DNA of 64,000 bases. It comes from Thecaphora thlaspeos. Lineage: Eukaryota; Basidiomycota; Ustilaginomycetes; Urocystidales; Glomosporiaceae. The position numbers and the translations under genes were made by a program. Under the pieces are notes generated by a model. The model had not been told where the DNA came from. It did not search any database and saw nothing but the letters and a program-made list of their open reading frames with translations. Positions 1 through 9,926 of this stretch are shown here, piece after piece (within the stretch, counting starts at the first letter, position 1; each line of letters starts with the position of its first letter). The stretch covers positions 124,001-188,000 of the forward strand of contig UWYS01000014.1 in assembly GCA_900291925.1 (NCBI GenBank), given 5' to 3'.

Positions 1-291
1 GCAACCGGAACGAGAAGGCCGATTGGACGATCGTCGCATCCATGACAAATAAAAGATCCGGCTGGCGGGTACCGGAACGTTCAGGCGAGACCTATGTGGG
101 TACAGACACGGAGCTTTAGGGTGGTGAATGTAGAAGATAGATGTCAAGGATGATGGATTCCAGCTCGACGATGGTGCCCAGGAGCCTCTATTTGTACATT
201 AGACGGTCCCCAGCAATTCCACAAGCATGCCTTGCGTCTCTGAGATGCTCTTGGGACGCCGTCGGCGTCCCGCAAGGCATTCTACCCGTAA

Positions 292-364
292 GGCCTAGGC
301 CTAGGTGGTCTAGGCCTAGGTGGTCTAGGCCTAGGTGGTCTAGGCCTAGGTGGTCTAGGCCTGG
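292..364. repeat. 15-base tandem repeat
   Basis: About four and a half copies of the 15-base unit ctaggcctaggtggt lie here. The unit length is a multiple of three, so reading frames stay open through it on both strands (Trp-Ser-Arg-Pro-Arg on the plus strand). Those frames look like by-products of the repeat. Nothing else gene-like was seen between 1 and 1075. Confidence 0.9.
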
Positions 365-974
365 TGGTAGCAGCTCCGACGGCGAGTTGGCAACTGACCG
401 CAGCCCAATCGGTCCGATTGCATCGGGCTCGAATCCGATGCGGCCGATCGCCAACAGAGAAGAGGCTCGTTTGCAGCAAGAAAGAGTAGAGGATAGACGA
501 GGAGAGGCAGTTAGTAGGAAGGTCACCATACTCAAGTTGGGAGGCTCGCACTTGGACAGAGGCGGACAAGTTTCGATCACAGAATATTTGGCCGGCAGAA
601 GCTCCTTCTGTGCTAGCGGTGGCAGGGGCGAGCGAGAAAGACATACATAAGTAGCAAGATGTCAGTACCGCTCGATCGGCGTCACCGGTTATTTCTGGGA
701 GCGCCGCAGAACTCCGTAGCCTTGCAACGCCCCACCTTCCTTTCGCTTGCCACGGGTACTCATCCGGTCTCGAGACCAGAACATTGTAGAGACGAACCCG
801 CCCGGCTATCCTCTCTTAGTCTGCTTCTCTGGAAGTAAAGTGGCACAAGACTCGTTCCTGGCCAGGCGAGTGGAGGAATCCACGCCCTACGGTGCCTATG
901 CAGCACTTTGTCCTTTAGAAGAGCAAGGGACACAGCAGCGAGACGAGAAGGCTGTGTGCCTATGGTCAAGAAGG

Positions 975-980
975 TATAAA
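975..980 (+). promoter_or_regulatory. TATA box of the secreted-protein gene
   Basis: TATAAA lies about 100 bases before the ATG at 1076, the usual distance for a short leader. Confidence 0.6.
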
Positions 981-1075
981 CTTGCCTTCCTAACCGCTCG
1001 ACAGACGATCCCCGTCTCCTAACTCACGGAGCCCCTCACCCGCATCCCAATCGGCCAAATCCAGAACCAAGGGCC

Positions 1076-2260
1076 ATGCGTTTACACAGCCTCTCCATCT
1101 TTCCTCTCTTCTTCCATCTTTCCCTCCTCGGCTTAGTCTGGACCCTTCCAGTGGGCAGCGACGACGAAGTAGAGTCGTCCAGTGGCTTGAATTACCCGAC
1201 CAACCCCAACTCCGAAAACGAGAACCACCCAGCTCAAGGCTACCGTCAAGAAGGCTACGGCGGCCAGCACCACACAGACCATGACACAGTCTACGGATCG
1301 GGCTACAGCCCCTCCAGCTCCGAGTCAAGTAATCCGAGCCCCCGCTGGCCTGCAACGGAGGATCAACGCGGCGGCACCGGACACGGACCGGTCGGCCGGT
1401 CAGCACCCTACGTTCCTGGCTACAGCTCCCGCCGACAGACCGAAACCACTTACCCGGGCTCCTCTCACCTAAGCGACGACTATCATACTGCCCCTTCGTC
1501 TCTTCTTCCAAGTCCCTCCGGCACCGGAGACATCGGTGGAGTCCCGCCCCGGCCGGGAATCAGGCGTGATCACTCCTTTTCCAGCCTGACTTCCGGCAGT
1601 GCTCCATACAGCGAAAATATTGCGCCCTTTCGTAGTTTGCCTCAGCAACACTCTAGGCCTTCAGTGCTCTCCCTTGGCGAAGAAATTACCTCTGCGGAGC
1701 GACGCGAAATACCGTACCTCTCTGAGGACCCCGACGCTCCCAATGACTACATACCTAGCGACAGGGAGTCACATGCGTCCGTACCGCGTTATAGTCGCAG
1801 CTGGTCGAGGCTCCCCTCGAATTTGGACCCTTCCCCCAGCGATAAGGAGTCGATCGGCTCGTCACCGTGGCCCCCTTCCGGCCAGCCGTCTCCCGAGGAC
1901 GTTGCTAGTCCTTACGAGCATCAAAGCCCTGTACCGCGACAGCACTTGCAGCCTCTCGAGGCCTCCCACCCCTATCGCCACTGGGGTCCTACCAGCTCAA
2001 ATCAGTGGCCCAGCTCTGGCGAGTCCTCACCTGCAAGTGTCGGTAGCTACTCTCACGAGGCTCGACACCCTGGATCCCGTTATCCCTTCAACCCTCTCGA
2101 GTTATCCGGCATCTATGGGCGAAGGACCGGAGCTCCGCCCTCCGCTGATCCTACGCCGGCAGGTGTTTCGCCTAGACCGGAAAGCATGCCGTCGCCAGTT
2201 GAGGAAGTTGTACACGACGCCGAGGGGATCGCAGAGGCGTTTGATCGCGTCCATATCTGA
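1076..2260 (+). CDS. Secreted Ser/Pro/Tyr-rich disordered protein (candidate effector)
   Basis: This intronless frame encodes 394 residues. The first ~24 residues form a signal peptide: a short basic start, then a Phe/Leu-rich core ending near Trp-Thr-Leu-Pro. The rest is disordered and rich in Ser, Pro, Tyr, Gly and His, with repeated Ser-Pro-Ser and Arg-Tyr-type motifs, no cysteine pairs and no domain I recognise. The ATG at 1076 is chosen because the signal peptide follows at once and a TATA box lies 100 bases upstream. Secretion is well supported; an effector role is inference from composition and from neighbouring repeat-rich sequence. A structural cell-wall protein is an alternative. 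Confidence 0.75.
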   Translation: MRLHSLSIFPLFFHLSLLGLVWTLPVGSDDEVESSSGLNYPTNPNSENENHPAQGYRQEGYGGQHHTDHDTVYGSGYSPSSSESSNPSPRWPATEDQRGGTGHGPVGRSAPYVPGYSSRRQTETTYPGSSHLSDDYHTAPSSLLPSPSGTGDIGGVPPRPGIRRDHSFSSLTSGSAPYSENIAPFRSLPQQHSRPSVLSLGEEITSAERREIPYLSEDPDAPNDYIPSDRESHASVPRYSRSWSRLPSNLDPSPSDKESIGSSPWPPSGQPSPEDVASPYEHQSPVPRQHLQPLEASHPYRHWGPTSSNQWPSSGESSPASVGSYSHEARHPGSRYPFNPLELSGIYGRRTGAPPSADPTPAGVSPRPESMPSPVEEVVHDAEGIAEAFDRVHI

Positions 2261-3980
2261 GCGTCAGCCTACCACACGGTGGAAAGGAGGGGCCGGGAAG
2301 AAAGGGTGAGAGCAACTCTAAAGTGGCAGGACGACAACAGCGATCAGCTACTCACACCTCCCCCCCTCTTTTGCCCCCTTGGCTTCCTCGTCTTTCCCCC
2401 CTTTCTCCCCTTCATCTCGCTAGCCTTTCCGTCTCCAATCTCTGCCGCAGCTCCTCCTTCTGTACGGCTTTTGTCGTCCTTTCCAAAGCTACTGCCACGC
2501 TGTTCAGCGTGCCAGCTCAGCTCCGGAGAAACTCTTCGAGGCTGACTAGGACCTCCTTTACGTAATTCAAACTTCAACCTACAAAATGGGCGAGCGAAGG
2601 GCCTCTTATACCCAGCACCCCAAGGTTCCTTGATGCTGAGACTCGATTCCACCTGAGCGACCTGAGCGACCATCTGGCCTGAGCGTTATGGCTCCGCGTT
2701 TGCCTCAGTCCTCGCAAAGCAGCTGACAAGCTTGCGGCCAAGTAAGGATCCTGGTCGGGGGTGTCCGGCTCATGGTCCGCCGTATCGTTCGAATCTCGAT
2801 CCGATCACACCCTTGATGCTCAGCTTGGGACAGCACAGCGGACCCGAGCGCACACCGTCGAGCAACTGCCACCGCACACTCAACCCACATGCCCCCACCT
2901 CGCTCGACTCTCTGTCTATAGCTCCTTCCGTTCCACCATCTTCCCTTTGTATCACGTGGCGACGCGGCGTGGGCGTCTGGGCGCTGCCGGCCACCCACCT
3001 TGCCACGTAGCTCGCCCGCCTCGCGGCATCTCTCCTCCCTCCTCTCCATCTCCTTCTCCATCTGCGGCCTAGCCTGCGTTTGTTGGTTCATTGACCGCTC
3101 GGCGACCGAACAGCGAACTATGGTCGCCTCAGCCCTGTTCGCTGTCCGCGCCGGCCCGCTCGTTCCGGCGAGCCTGGCCTGGCGCGACCCCGTCCTCTGA
3201 CCTGCGTGGAGCCTCTCGCCCCTAGCCGCAACCGCTTCCCACTGCGCTGGCGCTGCGGCACAGGTGGGGCGGGCCGGGGACCTCCCTCGAGCTCAGAGGC
3301 CTTTTTGCCTTCCGCCGCAATCTCATGTCTATGCTCCTCTGATAGTCGGTCAGAGCCGGGATCTCCAAACCCCTCCCCCTCTTCAGAACTCTCTCCTTGC
3401 CCGTTACCTCGTCTTCCTCGTGTTTCTTCCTCCCGTCCCCTCCTCATCTCGACGGCGTTACCGCCATTCTTGCTCCACTATGGGCTCTCTTCTTTCCTTT
3501 CCCCTTCTTGTACGGCGTTGCCGTCGCTTTTGTTTATAGTTTTGTCGCGTAGTTCCCTGTGCTAGGCCCAGGGAACTCGCCAAACTGGCCTGGTGGTCTC
3601 TGTCCCGCAATGATTATGTATTCGCTTCCTCTCTCTTGGACGTGACGGACAGTCTGGCTCGACGGCCGGCTGTTCGCCTTCCTACCCCTTTCGTCGTCTT
3701 CTTGGCTCTTCTTACGCTACTGCCGCCCATCGCCCCGAAAGCTCTCCTTATTTTTCTTCCTCTCTCTCTCCTCTCTTCAGGTCCATGGAGTTTCATTATC
3801 TGCTTCCGCGTTCTCGATCACCCCACCTTGTCGCTACGTAGCTACACGCCCCATGATCATCGGTGTTTCGTTTTTCTCGCCGACGGTGCAGACAAATCGC
3901 AACTTGGCACTTAGAGCCGAATCGATCTACAACGTAGCTGAGGATACAGACGTTTTCGTCTCAGAGGCGCAACGAATGCT
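2261..3980. other. Intergenic stretch, pyrimidine-rich, with repeat remnants
   Basis: No convincing gene is visible. The plus strand is strongly pyrimidine-rich around 2350-2500 and 3300-3800, so long C/T runs give meaningless open frames. A dispersed repeat remnant occupies about 2730-3090 (listed separately). NUS1 ends at 3981 on the other strand. Confidence 0.5.
2730..3090 (-). repeat. Dispersed repeat remnant, copy A
   Basis: The reverse complement of about 2950-3085 matches 11225-11370 over roughly 140 bases with scattered differences, including an exact 19-base core (caggctaggccgcagatgg). The adjoining 2735-2820 stretch resembles 14305-14440 in direct orientation, sharing phrases such as gtcacacccttgat. 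This looks like the remains of a mobile or subtelomere-type element; no transposase or reverse transcriptase frame is visible. Confidence 0.65.
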
Positions 3981-5579
3981 CTACCGACCGTATCGATGTT
4001 GTGTCTTTGCAAAGTAACGTAACGCCCGGTTAAAGGATGGCCGTGTTGGTGTTGATGTCTCGTCGAAGCTACCGCGTCACAAGAAGGAACAACACAAAAG
4101 GGTCAATTCTACCGTCCAGGAGGTGTCGTAGGCCAAGGGAAAGGTACGTACTACAGCTCCGTTAGACGGATAGGCCATGGTGGGAAGCCATGTAGCGTCC
4201 GAACTCGCGCTGGACTGTTGTAGATGATGAGAAAGTCGGGTTCGGAGATCGTTCCTTGTCCTACAGCCCCGAGAAGCATGACGAATAGAGGAGGCACAAG
4301 AAGGTGCAGTCTTCGGTCAGTCGATACGTCAAAGTCATGCAGAGCCTTGGCGAGCCCAAAGGGACTGTGGCGGCAGAGGCCACTCACCAAGCAACCACGC
4401 ATCGAACCGGTCCGGCGTCAGACTTTTGACCATCGTCCGTCTACACTTCCGCGCATCCTCCCGCGTCTTGACCGTTGTCTCGCTCTGTCCCTCGCCCTCG
4501 TCCTGTTCGCCGCGCCCCTTGAAGCGTTGCAGCAACTCGCTACCCAGCGTCCGAGCCCACTCGCTGGCGCTCCTCGCCATCTCTAGCTTGCCGTCGTCTT
4601 GCGAAAGTAGCATCACCTCGATCCGTCTTGATTCCACGCCGACGGGAGAGGCTTCGGTGGGCTGGTGCAGTTGTTGCTGCGCGGGCTCGTTCGATGCTGC
4701 GACTTGCCGGTTCCACTGCATGCGTTCGACGCCGGTCGTGATTAGCCGTACCGAGACGCGCGGCTGCTTTGTCGTGACATCGCCCACAGCGTCGTCTGAC
4801 GAGTCGCCGGCAACGGAAGTGTTGGACGAGGCGAGCGTGGTGTCGTCCTCGGACTTGGAGGTTCCATCGGTACTAGTCTCGCCGTCGTCCGATGCTCTGC
4901 TGGATGAAGAGGACGAGGGCTGCCGCCGTCTTGCCTCTGGCGATGTGGACAGGCTCTCGACGTCTGCACTGTTGTTGTGAGCAGCCGCTTCCTGTCGCTC
5001 GCCCTCTGCTCCCTCGATGACGAAGCGGCCGCTTTGGCTGAGCAGCTGTTCGGCAGCGAGCCGAGCGTCAACCTCGATGGGCTCCGGCGTGTAGACGGAG
5101 AGTGTCGCTATCCCAGACTCTGACGAGAGGTGGATGAGCTCGTAGAGGTCTGATGCAGTCTTGAGGGCAGATTCGTGGCGATGCCGCTGCTTTGTTTCGT
5201 CATCGATGCGGCGCGGCGAAGTGAGCTGGGCAGCGGTGAGGAACTGCCAGAGGGGCTGAACGAGGTAGGTTCGCAGCAAGACGGGCCATGTAGAAGGCTC
5301 GTCTGGGGCGAAGATGACGGCGAGGTGGCGTAGAACCTTTGCTGGTAGCGTTTTCGGTGTCGTGTCTGTGCAGTGGGCTGGGTGGCATGTCGCGCCGACG
5401 ACACGTTGTGCCCCCTCAATAAGCTGTGAGGCGGAGAGGATGAGCTGGTAGACGACGTGGATGAGGCCAAACGCCAGGAATTGGATCGGAAGAAGCGAAG
5501 AGATCGGCGTCGGTATGGAGGAGGAGGAGGAGGAAGTGCCGATATGGTGATGCGGGCGCTGTGATGTTCGGTCTACCAT
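3981..5579 (-). CDS. NUS1: NUS1: cis-prenyltransferase accessory subunit (dolichol synthesis)
   Basis: NUS1 partners RER2/SRT1 to form ER dehydrodolichyl diphosphate synthase, which supplies the dolichol carrier for N-glycosylation. Three exons fit: 5579-4388, 4260-4155 and 4068-3981, giving 461 residues with all phases matching. Residues ~25-55 form a hydrophobic membrane segment and ~215-265 a Ser/Asp-rich linker. The end carries the family signature: Glu-Pro-Asp-Phe-Leu-Ile-Ile, then HGFPPWPIRLTEL, then a short last exon ending ALRYFAKTQHRYGR. The terminal Arg-x-Gly matches the conserved NUS1 C-terminus needed for activity. The first exon boundary is a perfect GTGAGT; the second donor is the weaker GTAGTA. 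Without the last intron the protein would stop just after LTEL and lose this motif. It is transcribed divergently from the UBX gene. Confidence 0.85.
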
Positions 5580-5742
5580 GGTGTGTAGCTGGAATGAAGA
5601 GGGCAGAGGATGGGCAAGGGAGCAGGAGGAGAGGGGCAGGCTGATGCGGAGGCGTTTGAACGGTGGCTATGCAGCCATCTCTGCCCTTGTGCCTCGCTGT
5701 GTGGCTATGTTTGTGTGGCGGTCTAGGGACTAGTGACGGCCG

Positions 5743-5784
5743 GGGTGGTGGTGGTGGTGGTGGTGGTGGTGGTGGTGGTGGTGG
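5743..5784. repeat. (GGT)n microsatellite in a divergent promoter
   Basis: About 14 GGT units lie between the divergent NUS1 and UBX-domain genes. Open frames crossing it (poly-Gly on one strand, poly-His on the other) are artefacts of the repeat. Confidence 0.9.
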
Positions 5785-6143
5785 CAATTGGGTAGGACAG
5801 GCAAGCTCAAGCTCCATGTACTGTGCCACTCTGCCTTTCTTTCCGAGAGCCGAAAAACGCTCGCCGCGCGCGCATGCATCGGGCGTGCTTCTCTGCGTGC
5901 TGCCTGGCGCGCGCCCCCGATGGCTGCCGATGCTTGCGTGGCCCGCGCCCGTGCCCACCGCGCCTTCTGGATGCTTCCTGCCTCCACTTGCAGAGCGGCC
6001 AGCGAGCAGGACCAACCAACACCCACCACTCTCTTTTCTTCCTCCTTCCTCCTTCCTCCTTCCACACCGGCAGCCTCGGCGCCAACCGCTGCAAGACCCA
6101 CTTTCGACGGCCTTATCCACTCCAACAGCTGCGCAATCGCACC

Positions 6144-7203
6144 ATGTCGCACCGGGACGCATCCGCCGCTGCCTCCACCTCGGCGACAGTCCCCGAGCCC
6201 GCCAACACGACGGCTGCCGCGACGCCGATCTGGTCCGAGGTCACATACTACCGGCCACCCAGCGCAGGCACAAGCTGTTCGTATCTCTTGGCCTCCATCC
6301 TCATCGCTGTTCTGTGAGTGCAGTGGATTTACATCATCTTCTTCGCCCGTGCTCACCCCGCAACGTAGCAGCCTTACTGCCCCCACCCAGCGATACGGAG
6401 CTAGAACCCACCGCCTTGGAACTCAAATCGACCTTCCTATCCTCTTCCCGCCCGCCCACGGGGCCTGACGCACCGCTTCTCACAGCAGCCGCACGCGCTC
6501 GCCTCTACCCGACCAAGCCCAAAAAGGTCTACACGAATGTTCGACTCCGCCTCCGCTTTCCGGACCGCTCTCTCCTTGAAGCACTCCTGCCCATCTCTGC
6601 CACCATCGGAGACGTATTCCGCCTCCTTGCCTTCCACCTTGATCCAGAGAGTAGAGGAAAAGAGGCCGTACTATGGCAGACAATGCCGAGGATGGAGTGG
6701 AGAGATAATGACAAGGATAGACGGACAAAGATCGAAACGCTGGGATGGGCGCCCAACGCGGTCGTCAATGTCAGGTTCACCGACGAGCAGGTCGCGAAGA
6801 GGACCGCTTGGGTGGAAGAAAGACTGAGGAGAGCGGCGGGAGAGGTGCCTGTCAAGAGCTGGGAGGACGGCGGCAGTGGAAAGCAGGCTGCCGCACCAGC
6901 CGGGGGTGAGCAGAAGAAGGAACAGGGCAAAAAGGTGCGCACGCTCCAATCCCACCAGCAGTGTGGCAGAGGAGCGACAAGACGAGTCTTTCGTTGCTTG
7001 CACTTGACCCTTCTTCTCTTTCCACTCTCTGCCGCACTCAGCAGCTCATGCCAAAGTGGCTCAAGGGCATCGTCAGTGAGTCGCGGACTCATTCCCCCCG
7101 TCCGCTTGCCCCTTTGTTCCGTTTCTCGGCCCCGAGAGCTAACCCATCGGTTCTCTTCCCCTCGTTCCCTTGTCTCCGTCGCTTGTGACACGCAGAGAAG
7201 TGA
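6144..7203 (+). CDS. TUG/ASPL-type UBX domain protein
   Basis: This is a UBX-domain protein resembling the C-terminal part of TUG/ASPSCR1, a Cdc48/p97 cofactor family. Four exons fit: 6144-6313 (or to 6280), 6391-6934, 7045-7075 and 7196-7203, giving ~240-250 residues. Conserved points are the YRPP segment, a PTALELK stretch, APLLTAAARAR, and a UBX-like fold from VRLRLRFPDRS to WAPNAVVNVRF. The protein ends MPKWLKGIVKK, matching the PKWLK tail of TUG proteins. The last exon is only 8 bases including the stop. The first donor is uncertain: GTGAGT at 6314 and GTATCT at 6281 both keep frame, and the latter removes an odd hydrophobic stretch and gives a better family match. The N-terminal ubiquitin-like domain of animal TUG was not seen. 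Confidence 0.65.
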
Positions 7204-7286
7204 TCTGAGTTAATCCAGGTAGAGCAGGCAATACCAACAGACATCGAGACAGCTAGATTCGTTGCGTGTATCGACGGCGACCCCTT

Positions 7287-8286
7287 TCAAGCCTTGCCGG
7301 CGCTGCCGAGCAGGTCAAAGAACCTCGTACAAGACTTTGCAAACTCTTGCATCCCGCCGTCGTAGACGTCGTCAAGCCCCTGCTTGCCGAGGTTGCCTTT
7401 CCAATAATCGACCTGTCTGTCCCTAGCGCACGAGTTCACGTTTACCTTAAGGCAACCTCTCTGCACGCAGTCCTCGAAGAGCTGGTCTGGAAGCTCGTCT
7501 GTTCCGTGTAGGACGATGAGACCGTTGCACTCGGTGCCCGGGCCTATGGCTGCCTGAAGCTGGTCGAGTAGGTTGAGCCCAAAGTCAGGCGGGTTGACGT
7601 AGGTTCCGTGGATGTTACCAATGCTGGGCGCGAGGAGGTGTACGTCCAGCTGGGACATGAAACGTTGCGCCTTTTCAGGCTTCGTCAATGCGCCCTCTTC
7701 GATGGTCTGCACGCCCGCCTCTCCACGTGCAAGTCTACCCAGCTCTACCTCTACCGCCATTCCCAACTCCGCCGCTTGCTTGCAGTAGGGTGCGGCAGCT
7801 TGTATGTTTTCCTCGTCGGAATCGTGGTGTGAGCAGTCGATCATGATCGAGTCGACAGCTGCACCCTGTTGGGCAAAGTCGAAGACGCGCGTGATGTCCG
7901 CGTCGCTCGCGGCGTGGTCGACGTAGACTGAGATGGGAACAGAGACAGCGTGGCATGCCTCGACAACGAATCGTACAAAGTGTAGCCCAAATTGCGCCAT
8001 GGTCACCGGGAAGAGTTGGGCGATGGCTGGTGAGTCGGCCGATTCGGCGGCCCGGATCAGGACGATGACGCCCTGAGCGTCCGACGGCCGCTCGACGGCA
8101 GACATGGGGGTATGTAGGAGACCTTCACTAGCCTCAGGACCGTCTCTGTCGCTGCTGCCGCAGAGGGAGAAGCGGAAAGCCGAGCAAGAGGCACTCACCG
8201 TAGCACGACTGGGCTAGGATGGCATATTTGCCCCCGGACGCCTTGCGAAGGATTTGGAGGGTGCGATTGGATTCGATGCTGGTCAT
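7287..8286 (-). CDS. Class II fructose-bisphosphate aldolase-family protein
   Basis: This resembles zinc-dependent class II ketose-bisphosphate aldolases of the tagatose-bisphosphate (GatY/KbaY) branch, which cleave ketose bisphosphates to dihydroxyacetone phosphate and an aldehyde. Exon 1 is 8286-8199 (perfect GTGAGT donor). Exon 2 most simply starts at 8122, giving ~307 residues. Visible family motifs are YVDHA (zinc-ligand His), MIDCSHHDSDEENI, VEVELGRL, SIGNIHGTY, VLHGTDELP and KVNVNS. The acceptor is uncertain: positions near 8157 and 8122 both keep frame, and the residues between the expected CYD junction and AQGVIVLIRAAES look like an insertion. The substrate cannot be read from sequence. 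Fungal paralogues of this type are distinct from glycolytic FBA1. It converges with the UBX gene, with only 83 bases between stops. Confidence 0.75.
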
Positions 8287-8390
8287 GTTTGCAGCGATGG
8301 CGGCGGCGATGGCTTAGGTCTGTAGCGGTGACGGACGATGCAGGTCTGCGAGTGAGAGCAGCCTGTGTTGGCTTGCCACCCTTGTCTCTC

Positions 8391-8397
8391 CTTTATA
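8391..8397 (-). promoter_or_regulatory. TATA box of the aldolase-like gene
   Basis: TATAAAG on the minus strand lies about 105 bases upstream of the ATG at 8286. Confidence 0.55.
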
Positions 8398-8547
8398 GGT
8401 GTTTGCGGTGCGAGGGTGCTGGTACGTCATTGCATGGCCCGAGCGGGGTGCACCCTTGTGCCTTCCGCGCTCTTTGACATCGCTGCCCGACCGCGGCCCG
8501 TTGACAGCTCTCTCGTGCGACTCTCGCCGCCTCGCACTCGTATCTCG

Positions 8548-8584
8548 GTGAGAGCAGGGTGAGAGCAGGGCGAGAGCAGGGCGA
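8548..8584. repeat. 11-base short tandem repeat
   Basis: About three copies of gcgagagcagg-like units (with one t/c variant) lie upstream of the aldolase-like gene. Confidence 0.75.
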
Positions 8585-8806
8585 GTGCCAGCGGACAGCC
8601 GTGCCCACCGTGGACCCTCACCGCCTTCATCCTGCCTCCCTACCTCTCCGCCAGGGCATACTCCATTGAAGGAGCGGTCAGTAACGGCGTGAAATTCGAC
8701 TGTGGAGAGGCGGTCGGACGCCAGGTAGAGAGGATCCTGGGGACCGTCGACCGTCGAGGCAGACTGTTCGTCACGCGCAGAGAAAGAGAAATGCATAGCA
8801 TTTGTT

Positions 8807-8866
8807 GCGCAAATATCGGACGCATACGGTTTTCGGACGCGGGTCCTGGCACAGGTGAGCTCACCT
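8807..8866 (+). repeat. Left arm of a 60-base inverted repeat
   Basis: This arm is the reverse complement of 9327-9386 with a single mismatch. Its inner 14 bases, aggtgagctcacct, are themselves a palindrome. No target-site duplication is evident at the outer edges. Confidence 0.9.
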
Positions 8867-8936
8867 TTACCTCGTACGAGGCCTTCCATCATGCTTCCGT
8901 ACCACCACCTCTCGCCTCTCCCCTCTCGCTCTACCA

Positions 8937-9187
8937 TGTACGGCCTTCAGAAGAGGCAGGAGGAGGAGGAACGGAAGCAGCAGCGCAAGGCCGAGAAGGC
9001 TGCGGGCAAGACGAGGGCTGCACCAAAGGCCAAGCAAGCGCCAAGGAAGACACAGCAAACACGCACGGAGGCGATCCGGATCGACGCCAAACCATCACAG
9101 CCAACGACGGCGGACTGCAAGGAGCAGTTGGCGGTCAAGACCACTCTCGAGCAGATGCAGCTTGACGAGGCTGGTCCGTCGGCATGA
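8937..9187 (+). CDS. Small charged reading frame inside the inverted repeat
   Basis: An ATG-started frame of 83 residues lies wholly between the two 60-base inverted arms. It begins Met-Tyr-Gly-Leu-Gln and is dominated by Glu, Lys, Arg, Gln and Ala, with an N-terminal helical charged segment (residues 5-35) and a Thr/Gln-rich middle. There is no signal peptide or membrane segment and I recognise no domain. It could be a captured gene fragment, the body of a non-autonomous element or a chance frame. Whether it is expressed cannot be judged from sequence. Confidence 0.3.
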
Positions 9188-9326
9188 AGAACGGTCAGAG
9201 TCTGCCTTTCTCCACCACGCCAAAACACACACACTGTAGCATAGTCAGCCTCTCCCTGCATCGATCGAATGCATTACATTGCTTGTAGCTGCTACTCTGG
9301 CAGTAGCATGTCGTCGGACAACTCGG

Positions 9327-9386
9327 AGGTGAGCTCACCTGTGCCAGGACCCGCGTCCGAAAACCGTGTGCGTCCGATATTTGCGC
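9327..9386 (-). repeat. Right arm of a 60-base inverted repeat
   Basis: Partner of 8807-8866, separated by a 460-base spacer. Confidence 0.9.
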
Positions 9387-9498
9387 GAGGTACGTTACCC
9401 CCACCTCTCCCGCTCATTCAAGCCCCACTAAAAACCCGCCATTGTACCGAGCCAGAAGCATCAGGAAGGCAGTTTACTCCTGACTCACCTCTCCTCCG

Positions 9499-9526
9499 GT
9501 GGGTGGGTGGGTGGGTGGGTGGGAGA
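9499..9526 (+). repeat. (GGGT)n tract, potential G-quadruplex
   Basis: Six consecutive GGGT-type units lie about 400 bases upstream of the secreted-protein ATG at 9927 and just before its TATA box. Four or more adjacent G3 runs with one-base loops are a strong G-quadruplex pattern. Confidence 0.75.
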
Positions 9527-9581
9527 AGAGGTTTTCCTTCTCCACCAGAGACGAGAGAGCTAGTAGTGAGGCAAAGGGGCA

Positions 9582-9587
9582 TATAAG
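9582..9587 (+). promoter_or_regulatory. Possible TATA box
   Basis: TATAAG lies 340 bases before the ATG at 9927. This implies a ~300-base leader, or that another start element is used. Confidence 0.35.
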
Positions 9588-9926
9588 GCCACCGTTCTTC
9601 GGCGGTCCACCCCCTCTCTCCCCATCCCACTCAAAGCACCCTCTCTTATTTCCTCCCTCATCCCCTCCCTAGTTGGAAAGCTTTTGGCCTTTCCCCAATC
9701 AATCCACTACGCCCTCGCGTGTCGTTCATCCTCCCCTACCTTTCAGTTACCCATTCTCTCTCCCCCTTACAAATCACGCGCATCGCCGCCACCCACCTTC
9801 ACACTTTGCGTCAAGGCAAACATCCCGCACATTCCTTCTCGCACATCCATACACTCTCCTTCGGAAAAGCCTCGCAAGCGGCTTCCTCCACCGCGACAAC
9901 CTCGATCAAACCGACGACGCTTCAAG

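Noticed and set aside
425..440. tRNA B-box-like ggctcgaatcc
   Set aside because: Position 54 is not T, and no acceptor stem or anticodon arm can be folded around it; the similar gttcgaatc at 2787 lies in a repeat remnant.
5416..6386. Long minus-strand frames with poly-His or poly-Pro
   Set aside because: Products of the (GGT)n repeat and high GC in the NUS1/UBX promoter; no domain.
8937..9187. Possible ubiquitin-conjugating enzyme (UBC12-like) N-terminus
   Set aside because: Only the charged Lys/Glu start is similar; no E2 fold residues or active-site cysteine follow.
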